A stretch of 64,000 nucleotides of DNA from DUQW01 sp050953825. Lineage in GTDB: Bacteria; Bacillota_I; Bacilli_A; Acholeplasmatales; Acholeplasmataceae. Under the pieces are notes generated by a model. It had not been told where the DNA came from and did no database searches. It worked only from the letters and a program-made list of their open reading frames with translations. The DNA is taken from NCBI GenBank assembly GCA_050953825.1, contig JBMNNF010000001.1:10420-74419 (forward strand), in the 5' to 3' direction. This document shows, piece by piece, positions 8,667-17,293 of the stretch. Each line of letters opens with the position of its first letter. Position 1 is the stretch's first letter. Both the position numbers and the translations under genes were made by a program.

Positions 8667-9257
8667 ATGTATTATTATATCTATTTTAATCAAATGAAAT
8701 TAAATGAATTATTAATTGATCAAATTAAATCAACGATTAATCGTTTTTTTGGTAAGATAGTTAGAATCATACCAGATAATCGTTATTTAATGATTGTGGT
8801 TAAAGATCATTTTGATTACGCTAAAATTTATGAGTATTTTGAAAACTTTATTACTGATAATTTAGTTAATGTTGTTGTTTATATTTCCAAAAAATTTGAT
8901 AATCAAGATGAACTATATGATGAATATCAAGTAATTAGGGATTTAATGAATGGCAATCATTTTATTAACAAGAAAAATGTGTATTACTTTAGAGAATTGT
9001 TAAATGATTCTTTGATGGTTAATAACACCAAAATAATTAAAAAATATATTTTAGGTAAATTTTATAATCAAAATGAAACCTATTTAATGTTAAAAACATT
9101 TTTTAATAACAATTTAAATGTTTTAAAAACGGCAAGAGATTTAACAATGCATCGTAACACGGTAATTTACCGTCTAGATTCTTTTAATGAAGAAACAAAT
9201 TTAGATCCTAGAGAGTTTAATGATGCCTTTATTATTAAATTATTAATTGATTTTTAG
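8667..9257 (+). CDS. PucR/CdaR-type transcriptional regulator (C-terminal HTH)
   Basis: 196 residues. The last ~60 contain LNVLKTARDLTMHRNTVIYRLDSF, the pattern of the PucR C-terminal helix-turn-helix (HTH_30), in which a gap of 'N-V-..-A..L..HRNT..YRL' defines the recognition helix. The N-terminal ~130 residues are not an obvious PucR sensor domain and are shorter than in typical CdaR proteins. Family members commonly respond to sugar acids or amino acids. The gene lies directly upstream of an MsmK-type ATPase gene, so control of sugar uptake is a reasonable inference. An AAAGAGG ribosome binding site precedes the ATG. Confidence 0.75.
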   Translation: MYYYIYFNQMKLNELLIDQIKSTINRFFGKIVRIIPDNRYLMIVVKDHFDYAKIYEYFENFITDNLVNVVVYISKKFDNQDELYDEYQVIRDLMNGNHFINKKNVYYFRELLNDSLMVNNTKIIKKYILGKFYNQNETYLMLKTFFNNNLNVLKTARDLTMHRNTVIYRLDSFNEETNLDPREFNDAFIIKLLIDF

Positions 9258-9331
9258 TCAATTTGACTATATAAAAGATAATAATAATTATGTATAATTA
9301 TTAATGAAAATAAAAAATAAGGGAGAAAATT

Positions 9332-10483
9332 ATGGCAAAGATAGTATTAAAAAATTTAAATAAGATTTATCCTAATGGTGTTCAAGCGGTTTTCGATTTT
9401 AATTTAGAAATTAACGATCGCGATTTTGTTGTCTTAGTTGGTCCATCAGGATGTGGAAAATCAACAACTTTAAGAATGGTCGCTGGTCTTGAGGAAATTA
9501 CTAGTGGTGAAGCTTATATTGACGGAGTTTTAATTAATGATTTAGAACCAAAAGATCGTGATATTTCAATGGTATTCCAAAGCTATGCGTTATATCCACA
9601 TATGACTGTATTTGACAATATGGCTTATGGTTTAAGAATTAAAAAAGCGCCAATTAGAGAAATTGAATATAAAGTAGCGGTAGCTGCTAAATCACTTGAT
9701 ATTTTAGGATTATTAGACCGAATTCCGGCTGAATTATCAGGAGGGCAACGTCAGAGAGTTGCTTTAGGTAGAGCGATGGTTAAAGAAGCGAATGTTTTCT
9801 TGATGGATGAACCACTATCTAACTTAGATGCTAAGTTGAGAGTTCAGACAAGAGCCGAATTAATTGAGTTACATCGTAAATTAGGAAATACTACTATCTA
9901 TGTTACTCATGACCAAATTGAAGCGATGACGATGGCGACTAAAATTGTGGTGATGAACAACGGAAGAGTTGAACAAGTCGATAGTCCTGAAGTTATTTAT
10001 AACTATCCTAATAATGTTTTCGTTGGGGGTTTTATTGGAACTCCGCCAATGAACTTTGTTAAAACCACAGTTAATAAAAAAGGTTGTGCGAAATTAGCGG
10101 GTTGTGATATTAAAATTCCGCAACACAAATTAACCGTAATCGAACAAAATGATTTGTTTGATAAAGAAGTTACTTTAGGAATTAGACCAGAAGATATTCA
10201 TGTTGTGGAAAAAGAATCTCAAAAAGAAATCGGATGTACTTTACAAACTGAAGTAAGATTTGCCGAAGTTTTAGGTGCTGAAACAAATATTTACTTTACT
10301 ATTGATGATGCTGATTTTATTAGTAAACTTGATGAAACAGTCCACTTTGATTTTGGTCAAGAAGTGTTGTTATATTTTGACACTAGTAAAGTTCACTTTT
10401 TTGATGTTGAATCAGGTAAAAGATATCATAGTCAAGAAGAAGATGCTGCATTTGATAAGTTAGTGTCTTTAAGTAGAGTTTAA
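9332..10483 (+). CDS. Second sugar ABC transporter ATP-binding protein, MsmK/UgpC family
   Basis: 383 residues with Walker A GPSGCGKST, Q-loop FQSYALYPH, signature LSGGQRQR, Walker B FLMDEPLSNLD, H-loop THDQ and a C-terminal TOBE-type domain (GIRPEDIH). No binding protein or permease is next to it, so it may be a shared ATPase serving several carbohydrate importers, as MsmK does in streptococci. It is clearly a paralogue of the gene at 1774, with the same blocks but without the N-terminal extension. A GGGAGAAA ribosome binding site precedes ATG. Control by the PucR-like regulator immediately upstream is plausible. Confidence 0.93.
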   Translation: MAKIVLKNLNKIYPNGVQAVFDFNLEINDRDFVVLVGPSGCGKSTTLRMVAGLEEITSGEAYIDGVLINDLEPKDRDISMVFQSYALYPHMTVFDNMAYGLRIKKAPIREIEYKVAVAAKSLDILGLLDRIPAELSGGQRQRVALGRAMVKEANVFLMDEPLSNLDAKLRVQTRAELIELHRKLGNTTIYVTHDQIEAMTMATKIVVMNNGRVEQVDSPEVIYNYPNNVFVGGFIGTPPMNFVKTTVNKKGCAKLAGCDIKIPQHKLTVIEQNDLFDKEVTLGIRPEDIHVVEKESQKEIGCTLQTEVRFAEVLGAETNIYFTIDDADFISKLDETVHFDFGQEVLLYFDTSKVHFFDVESGKRYHSQEEDAAFDKLVSLSRV

Positions 10484-10537
10484 ATTATAAAAGAGTGCTT
10501 CTATTATTAAAAACGAAGTAAATTGATAGAGTTTATT

Positions 10538-10587
10538 AAAAAACTGTGAAAGATTGATATTTTTAAAATATATTTCACAGTTTTTTT
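10538..10587 (+). terminator. Rho-independent terminator after the second MsmK gene
   Basis: Arms AAAAACTGTGAAA (10539-10551) and TTTCACAGTTTTT (10573-10585) pair across a 21-base AT-rich loop that can itself fold, with a T run at 10581-10587. It separates the ATPase gene from the prfA operon. Confidence 0.8.
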
Positions 10588-10715
10588 ATTTTCGAAAATT
10601 AAAAAATATATGATTATAATATGGATATATTATTTCGAAAAGGTTTTCATAAAATATCTCATTTTTATCATTTGTAAAAGACCGGTAATTATGATAAAAT
10701 TAAGCGGGTGACAAA

Positions 10716-11777
10716 ATGTTAGATAGATTAGAAATTATTGAATCTACATATGAAAAACTCCAACAAAAATTAATTGATGAAATTTCTGATGTTAATGAAA
10801 TGACTAAAACATTAAAGGAGATATCACAAATTCAGGAAACGGTAGAAACTTACCGTCTTTTTAAACATACACAAAATGAAATCAAAAGTTTAACTGAATT
10901 ATTAGAACTCGAAACCGATCAAGATTTAATCGCTATGGCGACTTTGGAAATTGATGAGCATCACGAAAAACTAGAAAAACTAAAAGAAAAGCTAGAAATA
11001 TTATTGTTACCTAAAGACCCTAATGATGATAAAAACATTATTATGGAAATTAAAGGAGCAGCTGGTGGCGATGAAGGTAATATCTTTGCTGGCGATTTGT
11101 TTAGAATGTATCATCGCTATGCTGATTCAAGAGGCTGGAAAGTTGAAGTGTTAAATGCTTATGAGGGAACTATGGGCGGTTTTACTTCAATTGAGTTTAT
11201 GATATCTGGTGAAAAAGTTTATTCATTTTTAAAACACGAAGCTGGTGTTCATCGTGTCCAAAGAGTACCAGAAACCGAGTCACAAGGAAGAATTCATACT
11301 TCAACAGCTACTGTATTAGTTATGCCAGAGGCTGATGAAGTGGAAATGGAAGTTGATTGGAACGATATCAAAGTTGACACCTATAATTCAAGTGGACCAG
11401 GAGGTCAATCAGTAAATACGACTAAATCAGCAGTTAGATTAACTCATTTACCAACTAATACGGTTGTTACGTGTCAAGATGGTAAAAGTCAACACGATAA
11501 TAAGGATAAAGCGTTTATTATCTTAAAAGCTAGACTGTTCGCTCAAATGTTAGAAGAACAAGCCCAAAAAGATGAAAAAATGCGAAAAAGCTTAATTGGA
11601 ACAGGTGATCGTAGCGAAAAGATTAGAACTTACAATTATCCACAAAACCGAGTAAGCGATCATCGGATTCAACTAACCGTTCAAAGGTTAGATGCTATTA
11701 TGGAGGGTAGGTTGGATTTGATATTAGAACCATTAATTAATGAATATCAAAAACAACTATTGTTAAACGAACAATGA
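10716..11777 (+). CDS. prfA: Peptide chain release factor 1
   Basis: 353 residues. The catalytic GGQ is G229-G230-Q231 in SSGPGGQSVN. The codon-recognition motif is of the RF1 PxT type, P185-E186-T187 in RVPETESQGR, rather than the SPF of RF2. It recognises UAA and UAG and hydrolyses peptidyl-tRNA. RF2 is not in this window but should exist, because UGA is a stop here. The stop codon overlaps the next gene, prmC, whose product methylates the GGQ glutamine. A GGGTGA ribosome binding site precedes the ATG. The 232-base gap upstream contains a terminator and an AT-rich promoter region. Confidence 0.97.
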   Translation: MLDRLEIIESTYEKLQQKLIDEISDVNEMTKTLKEISQIQETVETYRLFKHTQNEIKSLTELLELETDQDLIAMATLEIDEHHEKLEKLKEKLEILLLPKDPNDDKNIIMEIKGAAGGDEGNIFAGDLFRMYHRYADSRGWKVEVLNAYEGTMGGFTSIEFMISGEKVYSFLKHEAGVHRVQRVPETESQGRIHTSTATVLVMPEADEVEMEVDWNDIKVDTYNSSGPGGQSVNTTKSAVRLTHLPTNTVVTCQDGKSQHDNKDKAFIILKARLFAQMLEEQAQKDEKMRKSLIGTGDRSEKIRTYNYPQNRVSDHRIQLTVQRLDAIMEGRLDLILEPLINEYQKQLLLNEQ

Positions 11778-12616
11778 TTCTCAGAGATTTGCTCCGATTA
11801 GGATATGAAAAAATTGAAGAGTTTAATAAAGAACGTACTGCAGCTAAGTTATTATTATCAGGATTATTAGAGATGTCAGTTGGTGATATTGTAATAAATT
11901 TTGATAAAGAAATTACTGATGAAACTGCAGAAGAATATTTAGAGTTATTAGATTTCTATGTTCTTGAAGATGTACCAATTCAATATTTAGTGGGATCAAC
12001 TAATTTTTATGGACGAAGATTTATTGTCGATGAAAGAGTCTTAATTCCTAGACCGGAGACTGAATATTTGGTTGATAAGGTTATTAAAAAATTACCTAAC
12101 GATTTAAAAGTTTTAGAAATTGGAACTGGTAGTGGTATTATTGCTGTAACATTAAATCTAGAAAAAAATTATCAAATTGATGCCACAGATATTGATTCTA
12201 GTGCTTTACAAGTAGCAGTCGCTAATAGTAAAATTAATGGTGCTGACGTCAATTTTATATATTCAGATTTATATGAAAATATAACAGAAAAATATGATTT
12301 AATTATTTCAAATCCTCCTTATGTATCGGAAACGGATGAGGTGGCACCAAGTGTGCTATTTGAGCCGGAAATAGCATTGTATAGCGATAATTTAGGAACA
12401 ATGCACTTAAGTTTAATCATTTTAGGAGCTGCTAAGCATTTAAAAGAAGATGGCATAATTATTTTAGAACATGGATATAAACATGGTCTTTATATTAAGT
12501 TTTTTGTCAACAATTATTTATCGGATTATCGTAGTTTTACCTTAAAAGATTTACAAGGAAAACAAAGATATTCTATTATTAGAAAAAGGGGATCAAAATG
12601 GAAAAGGGACAAGTAA
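11774..12616 (+). CDS. prmC: Peptide chain release factor N5-glutamine methyltransferase
   Basis: 280 residues. The SAM-binding segment LEIGTGSGIIAVTL and the catalytic NPPY (N180-Y183) in ISNPPYVSE are diagnostic. PrmC methylates the glutamine of the GGQ motif of release factors. The N-terminal helical domain includes RLGYEKIEEFN and PIQYLVGSTNFYGR. It overlaps prfA by four bases (ATGA) and the following tsaC gene by 19 bases. Confidence 0.95.
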   Translation: MILRDLLRLGYEKIEEFNKERTAAKLLLSGLLEMSVGDIVINFDKEITDETAEEYLELLDFYVLEDVPIQYLVGSTNFYGRRFIVDERVLIPRPETEYLVDKVIKKLPNDLKVLEIGTGSGIIAVTLNLEKNYQIDATDIDSSALQVAVANSKINGADVNFIYSDLYENITEKYDLIISNPPYVSETDEVAPSVLFEPEIALYSDNLGTMHLSLIILGAAKHLKEDGIIILEHGYKHGLYIKFFVNNYLSDYRSFTLKDLQGKQRYSIIRKRGSKWKRDK

Positions 12617-13155
12617 TAATTTTTCCCACAGATACTATTTATGGTATAGGGTGTAAATTATACGACAAAGTTGCACTTGCAAGGATTTATGAAATTAAAA
12701 AAAGACGTCTTGATAAAGATATACCAATTTTAGTTTCTAGTATTGTTCAAATTAATTTTATAGCAAAGTATGATTTGAAAACATTAAGAGTGATGCAAAC
12801 TTTTTGGCCTGGGCCACTAACTCTTATTTTAGAATCGAAAAAAGAATTTTATGATAGAACTGGGGATAAAACGATTGCGATTCGTATTCCTGATCATTAT
12901 GTAGCTTTAGAATTAATTAATACTCAAGGGCCACTAAGAACAACTTCAGTTAATATTAGTGGAGAACCACCACTTAACAACATTAAAGAGATTAGAGAAC
13001 AATATAGTGATGTAGTGGATTATATTTATGGAGAATACACTGATGATTATATCGGTGTTGCCTCTACTGTCGTTGATATGACTAAAAAGCCAATTAAATT
13101 AGTTAGAGAAGGCGCTATTTCATTTGATGAAATACTTGCTGTTTATGAAAAATAG
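12598..13155 (+). CDS. tsaC: L-threonylcarbamoyladenylate synthase, TsaC/YrdC type
   Basis: 185 residues with the YrdC-fold motifs PTDTIYGIGCKL, the lysine/arginine cluster KKRRLDKDIPILV, and RTTSVNISGEP. It makes threonylcarbamoyl-AMP for t6A37 in ANN-decoding tRNAs. The length corresponds to the single-domain TsaC form, without the C-terminal Sua5 domain of Bacillus YwlC. The ATG has a GGGG ribosome binding site inside the end of prmC, giving a 19-base overlap. The partners TsaB, TsaD and TsaE are not in the window. Confidence 0.92.
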   Translation: MEKGQVIIFPTDTIYGIGCKLYDKVALARIYEIKKRRLDKDIPILVSSIVQINFIAKYDLKTLRVMQTFWPGPLTLILESKKEFYDRTGDKTIAIRIPDHYVALELINTQGPLRTTSVNISGEPPLNNIKEIREQYSDVVDYIYGEYTDDYIGVASTVVDMTKKPIKLVREGAISFDEILAVYEK

Positions 13156-13218
13156 TCTACTTTTGTAGATTATTTTTATATATATGTGATAAAATTTAAT
13201 CAATAGAGGTGTAAAACA

Positions 13219-13665
13219 ATGAAAATAGTTATTGCAAATGATCACGGGGGCTATGAATTAAAACGTCATTTACTAACTTATTTCAATTCTAAAGGGGTTG
13301 AAGTAGTCAATTTAGGAACCGATTCAAATGATTCAGTCGATTACCCTGTTTTTGGCGAGAAACTGGCAAAAGAAGTTTTAAAAGGTGGGTATGACTTCGG
13401 TATTGCCATTTGCGGAACTGGATTAGGAATTAGTATGACTGTCAATAAATTCAAAGGAATTAGGGGCGCACTTATCTATGATGAAAACACAGCAATGCTT
13501 GCTAAAGAGCATAATAATGCCAATGTTATTGTCTTAGGTGGCAGAACTTTAACAAATAGAAGAGCTGAAGAATTAATAGAAGCGTATATGAAGTCAACGT
13601 TTGAAACGAGACATCAACAACGAATAGATTTATTAGGAAAATTGGGGGAAGAAGTAAATGAGTAA
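13219..13665 (+). CDS. rpiB: Ribose-5-phosphate isomerase B
   Basis: 148 residues, the usual RpiB length. ANDHGGYELK near the N-terminus binds phosphate, and AICGTGLGIS carries the catalytic cysteine (C65). ARTLTNR-like text near residue 113 (GGRTLTNRRAEE) closes the site. It interconverts ribose 5-phosphate and ribulose 5-phosphate; the LacAB-type galactose 6-phosphate isomerases are related, but the single-gene context with upp favours RpiB. AGAGGTG precedes the ATG. It overlaps upp by eight bases. Confidence 0.93.
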   Translation: MKIVIANDHGGYELKRHLLTYFNSKGVEVVNLGTDSNDSVDYPVFGEKLAKEVLKGGYDFGIAICGTGLGISMTVNKFKGIRGALIYDENTAMLAKEHNNANVIVLGGRTLTNRRAEELIEAYMKSTFETRHQQRIDLLGKLGEEVNE

Positions 13666-14287
13666 AAAATTAGTTGTCCTTAGTCATCCATTAATTAATC
13701 ATAAGATGGCTAAAATCAGAGACAAGAACACACACCCTAAAGAATTTAGAGAAAGTGTATCTGAAATTGGTGCTCTATTAACTTATGAAGTTACTAGAGA
13801 TTTAGAAACAAAGGAAACTACCGTGGAAACACCACTAGCTATGGCTAATTGCCGAGTATTAAGTAAACCAGTAGTATTAGTTCCAATATTAAGAGCGGGA
13901 TTAGGAATGGTTGATGGCATTCATAATCTAATCCCAACCGCTAAAATTGGACATATTGGGTTATATCGTGACGAAGAAACATTAGAACCACATGTCTATT
14001 ATGCTAAATTTCCAGATAATGTGAAAGAAAGTTTAGTGATTATTTTAGACCCAATGTTGGCTACTGGCGGTTCAGTTAGTAAAGCGATTGATATTTTGAA
14101 GGAACGTGGCGTTCAAAAAATTAAATTTGTTGGTATTGTAGGCTGCCCAGAAGGCGTCAAAAGACTTCAAACCGATCATCCAGATGTGCCAATCTATTTA
14201 GCCGCATTAGACTCACATTTAAATAAACATGGATATATTCATCCAGGTTTAGGTGACTGTGGGGATCGCTTATTCGGAACAAAATAA
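13658..14287 (+). CDS. upp: Uracil phosphoribosyltransferase
   Basis: 209 residues, the standard length. The PRPP loop LDPMLATGGSVSKAI, the segment VPILRAGLGMVDG and the C-terminal uracil-binding GYIHPGLGDCGDRLFGT are all intact. The enzyme salvages uracil to UMP. A GGGGGAAG ribosome binding site lies in the end of rpiB. The order prfA, prmC, tsaC, rpiB, upp matches the Bacillus arrangement around prfA, ywkE, ywlC, ywlF and upp. Confidence 0.96.
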   Translation: MSKKLVVLSHPLINHKMAKIRDKNTHPKEFRESVSEIGALLTYEVTRDLETKETTVETPLAMANCRVLSKPVVLVPILRAGLGMVDGIHNLIPTAKIGHIGLYRDEETLEPHVYYAKFPDNVKESLVIILDPMLATGGSVSKAIDILKERGVQKIKFVGIVGCPEGVKRLQTDHPDVPIYLAALDSHLNKHGYIHPGLGDCGDRLFGTK

Positions 14288-14291
14288 AAAA

Positions 14292-14501
14292 ATGCCACTA
14301 TTTGCATCCTATTTTGGCGGATTAATAATCGGCACTTTTTTAACATTCATTATTTTAAGAGCGACTAATTTTGAAAAACTATTTCATCAAGGCAAAGTTT
14401 TTGAAATTAGGTTAGCTTATATAATGGCTAGTTTAGTTGGTGGTCATATTGTTGGACGAATTATTCATTTTATCGTTAATTTAATATTGACCTTAAATTG
14501 A
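14292..14501 (+). CDS. DUF1146 (YwzB-like) small membrane protein
   Basis: 69 residues with two hydrophobic helices (about 5-23 and 40-65) around a loop with NFEKLFHQGKVFEIRLAYI, which matches the DUF1146/YwzB pattern of a hydrophobic helix, a basic 'F..L...K..Q.R' loop and a second helix. An in-frame GTG at 14253 would give a longer product overlapping upp, but the family starts near the ATG at 14292. Function is unknown; YwzB lies near the ATP synthase operon in Bacillus. Last gene of the prfA operon. Confidence 0.65.
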   Translation: MPLFASYFGGLIIGTFLTFIILRATNFEKLFHQGKVFEIRLAYIMASLVGGHIVGRIIHFIVNLILTLN

Positions 14502-14503
14502 GA

Positions 14504-15100
14504 TTAAATATCAACAGCTAGAAGAATTTCTTCTAGCTTTTTTATTTTATAAAAATGATGTTTAATGGAGTCGAAATCATTATCTTCTTTAACCGCAATA
14601 GTAAAAAAAACATCAGTTAAGTATTCACGATTTAAAATAACATAATCTCTTAAAAGATATTCAACATCATTAATTTGATCATAATTAAAGTGAACAACAT
14701 ACTTTTGGGCAGTGATATTTTTATAAAATTCTCCTAGTTTTAACGCTTCGCTGGCGCCACTGGAATACGCCCTAATTAAGCCACCCGCACCTAGCATGAT
14801 TCCACCAAAATATCGAATCACAACAACCAATATATTTGTTACTTTATTTTGTTTTAAAACTTCTAAAATTGGAACTCCAGCAGTACCTGCTGGCTCACCA
14901 TCATCATTAGAACCACCATATTGTCCATCGCTACCTAAAAGATAGGCATAACAATAATGGGTAGCCTTGGGATATTCTTTCTTTAATTCATTCAAATTTT
15001 GAGAGATTTCATCTTCACTAGTAATGGGAATGACTACAGAAATAAATCTAGATTTTTTAATAATCATTTCATTAATAACTTTTTCTTTTAAGTGTTTCAT
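14504..15100 (-). CDS. YigZ/IMPACT-family protein
   Basis: 198 residues. The family signature YLLGSDGQYGGSNDDGEPAGTAG is followed by VVVIRYFGGIMLGAGGLIRAYS, typical of the YigZ/YvyE (UPF0029, IMPACT N-terminal) domain, with the smaller C-terminal domain after it. Eukaryotic IMPACT modulates translation stress signalling; the bacterial role is not settled. The ATG at 15100 lies only about four bases downstream of the predicted transcription start and has no Shine-Dalgarno, so the message may be nearly leaderless. Its last codons carry the terminator of the convergent prfA operon. Confidence 0.9.
   Translation of the reverse strand: MKHLKEKVINEMIIKKSRFISVVIPITSEDEISQNLNELKKEYPKATHYCYAYLLGSDGQYGGSNDDGEPAGTAGVPILEVLKQNKVTNILVVVIRYFGGIMLGAGGLIRAYSSGASEALKLGEFYKNITAQKYVVHFNYDQINDVEYLLRDYVILNREYLTDVFFTIAVKEDNDFDSIKHHFYKIKKLEEILLAVDI
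14516..14543 (+). terminator. Terminator of the prfA operon, embedded in the yigZ 3' end
   Basis: Arms AGCTAGAAG (14516-14524) and CTTCTAGCT (14530-14538) around AATTT, followed by a run of Ts to 14543. It lies inside the last codons of the yigZ reading frame on the other strand, so the same bases encode protein and stop plus-strand transcription. Confidence 0.8.
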
Positions 15101-15110
15101 ATCAATTAAG

Positions 15111-15140
15111 ATTATAACATATTTTCAATTATGTTATAAT
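15111..15140. promoter_or_regulatory. Symmetric divergent promoter between yigZ and cca
   Basis: A perfect ten-base inverted repeat, ATTATAACAT (15111-15120) and ATGTTATAAT (15131-15140), separated by ten bases. Each arm, read outward on its own strand, is a consensus extended -10 element (TGtTATAAT). The right arm should start transcripts near 15147 for cca, the left near 15104 for yigZ, just four bases from its ATG. The ten-base centre spacing makes simultaneous polymerase binding unlikely. Confidence 0.65.
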
Positions 15141-15156
15141 AAAGTTGGTGTTAGAA

Positions 15157-16311
15157 ATGAAAAAAGCTATTCTATTGTTAAAAGAATTTGAAAAGCTTGG
15201 ATATCAAGCTTATATAGTTGGTGGTTCGGTTCGCGATTATATTTTAAAAAGCGATTCTTTTGATATTGATATTGCGACAGATGCGACTCCTGATGAAGTG
15301 ATGCAGCATTTCAAATCATTACCAACGGGTATTAGATATGGCACAGTTACTGTCTTTTTTAAAGGCAGTAAATATGAAGTAACAACTTTTAGAAAAGACT
15401 TTGTATATCGTGATAATCGACGTCCCGATAAAGTGATCTTTTCTAATAATATTAAAGATGATGTTAAGCGAAGAGATTTTACTGTTAATGGAATGTATTT
15501 AGATAAAGATATGAAAGTGATTGATCTAATTGGTGGTCAAAAGGATCTTGAGAAAAAGATAGTTAAAACGATTGGTAAACCTGATGATCGGTTTAATGAA
15601 GATGCCTTAAGAATGTTAAGAGCGTTTTATTTAGTATCAAAATTGAATTTTGAAATTGATCATGCGACGTTAGAAAGTATCAAAAGAAAAAAAGAATTAA
15701 TCACTAAAGTATCAGCCGAAAGAATTTATAATGAAATTGAAAAAATTTCAAATCATCCATATAGCCATAAAGCTCTTATTTTAATGATTCAAACCGGAAT
15801 TCATCAATATTTACCGGGATTAACTAAAGGTATTGTAACGTTAGCCACTTATAAGATTAATTTAAAAGGTGATGATTTCTTTATTGGAGCTTTCTTTTTT
15901 AATGACCAAAAGATAGATAAATTTTGGAAATTATCGAATAAAAAGAAAAAGTTATATAATAATGTGCTTTCAATTTTAAATACTAATGAAAAGATTTCAA
16001 ATGAACTATTTTATCAATATACTTTTGAAGAGTTGAAGACGGCTGGTAGAATTGGCGAAGAATTTAATTTGGCGGGATATTCAGAAAAAAGGTTTATTGA
16101 ATTATATGAAAGTTTACCGATTAAAGATGATAAGGAACTTAAAATTACAAATAAAAAAATCATATCATTAGTTAATCGAAAACCAGGTCACTGGTTAACC
16201 GAATTAAGAAATGATATGATTAAGGAGATTTTAAATAATCGTCTTAGTAATAATGAAGAAGAAATATATAAATATATAAAGAGAAGGAAAGATATACATG
16301 AGAAAAAATAA
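15157..16311 (+). CDS. cca: CCA tRNA nucleotidyltransferase
   Basis: 384 residues. The class II nucleotidyltransferase head includes GGSVRDYIL, DIDIATDATPDE (metal-binding DxD), RRDFTVNGMYLD and the EDALRMLRAFYL segment that contacts the incoming nucleotide. These are in the order of bacterial CCA-adding enzymes, which build or repair the 3' CCA of tRNA without a nucleic acid template. A TTG start at 15145 would lie upstream of the predicted transcription start, so the ATG at 15157, with GGTG just before it, is preferred. The C-terminal body is divergent and lacks an HD domain. It overlaps yhaM by 14 bases. Confidence 0.92.
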   Translation: MKKAILLLKEFEKLGYQAYIVGGSVRDYILKSDSFDIDIATDATPDEVMQHFKSLPTGIRYGTVTVFFKGSKYEVTTFRKDFVYRDNRRPDKVIFSNNIKDDVKRRDFTVNGMYLDKDMKVIDLIGGQKDLEKKIVKTIGKPDDRFNEDALRMLRAFYLVSKLNFEIDHATLESIKRKKELITKVSAERIYNEIEKISNHPYSHKALILMIQTGIHQYLPGLTKGIVTLATYKINLKGDDFFIGAFFFNDQKIDKFWKLSNKKKKLYNNVLSILNTNEKISNELFYQYTFEELKTAGRIGEEFNLAGYSEKRFIELYESLPIKDDKELKITNKKIISLVNRKPGHWLTELRNDMIKEILNNRLSNNEEEIYKYIKRRKDIHEKK

Positions 16312-17224
16312 TGATACCTTAAAAATAATTGGCAAAGTCGATGCTGTCAATCAAGGATTAACTTATTATAATACAACAATTTTTGATATGAATCATAAGG
16401 CGGTAAATATTAAATTAAGAGAAAATATTGATCAAGTTATTGTTGGACAAATTTATGAATTCACAGTTTCCAAAGAACCAAAAGAAAATAAAGAAGATGA
16501 ATTTGTTTTGGTTTGTCAAAATATCGCTAAAATTGAGGACATATTAGATGTTGATGAATTAACTAAAATTTATCGTAAATTTTATACTTATGCACCAATT
16601 AGTTTAAAAGAACTGCAAAAAGGAATTGAAAAATATTTAGAAAAAATTGAAAATGAGGCTATTTTTAATATTACTAAATCAATTTATGAAGAATATAAAA
16701 ATAAATTCTATATTCATCCAGCAGCTACGAAATTCCATCACGCTTATATTGGCGGATTAGCTTATCATACTTTAAATATGTTAAGAATCGCTGAAAGTAT
16801 GTTAAAAATATATGACTATATGTCTAGTGATTTATTGTATTCAGGAATTATCTTACATGATATTGCCAAAACATTAGAAATTACTGGTGTTGATGGTGAA
16901 TACACTAATGAAGGTTTATTATTAGGTCATATTGTTATGGGAGTTAGTAAGATTGATGAGGTAGCTGACAAATTAAACTATAGTGATTTAGAAGAAGTAT
17001 TATTGTTAAAACATATGATAGTTTCTCATCATGGACAAATGAATTTTGGATCACCAAAACGCCCCCAAATAGCTGAAGCGTTAATGTTGTGGTTTATTGA
17101 TTCGATTGATTCTAAATTTCAAGTTATTGGTGAAGTTTTAGAAGAAACGGTTCCAGGAACATTTACTTCAATGATTTCTGTGGCTGATAAGGGACGTTTT
17201 TTAAAACATAAATTTACTAAGTAA
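16298..17224 (+). CDS. yhaM: 3'-5' exoribonuclease YhaM
   Basis: 308 residues. An N-terminal OB-like nucleic acid-binding region (about 1-90) is followed by an HD metal-dependent phosphohydrolase core with HHAYIGGLAYHT, ILHDIAK, KHMIVSHHG and DSIDSK near the C-terminus. This is the YhaM/CBF1 layout, a 3'-5' RNase in Bacillota RNA turnover. AAGGA precedes the ATG, inside the end of cca. The coupling to cca places two 3'-end RNA enzymes in one operon. Confidence 0.92.
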   Translation: MRKNNDTLKIIGKVDAVNQGLTYYNTTIFDMNHKAVNIKLRENIDQVIVGQIYEFTVSKEPKENKEDEFVLVCQNIAKIEDILDVDELTKIYRKFYTYAPISLKELQKGIEKYLEKIENEAIFNITKSIYEEYKNKFYIHPAATKFHHAYIGGLAYHTLNMLRIAESMLKIYDYMSSDLLYSGIILHDIAKTLEITGVDGEYTNEGLLLGHIVMGVSKIDEVADKLNYSDLEEVLLLKHMIVSHHGQMNFGSPKRPQIAEALMLWFIDSIDSKFQVIGEVLEETVPGTFTSMISVADKGRFLKHKFTK

Positions 17225-17240
17225 AATGGCTTTATAAAGA

Positions 17241-17270
17241 AAAAAGATTCTATTTTTGTAGAATCTTTTT
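17241..17270. terminator. Bidirectional terminator between yhaM and the PrsA-like gene
   Basis: Arms AAAAAGATTCTA (17241-17252) and TAGAATCTTTTT (17259-17270) around TTTTTG. The A and T tails allow termination in both directions between two convergent genes. Confidence 0.85.
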
Positions 17271-17293
17271 TGTTTATTAAATGGATGTGAATA

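Noticed and set aside
9263..9298. Promoter TTGACT...TATAAT before the second MsmK gene
   Set aside because: The spacer is 24 bases, too long for a standard sigma-A promoter; the TATAAT may act alone, but I cannot support it.
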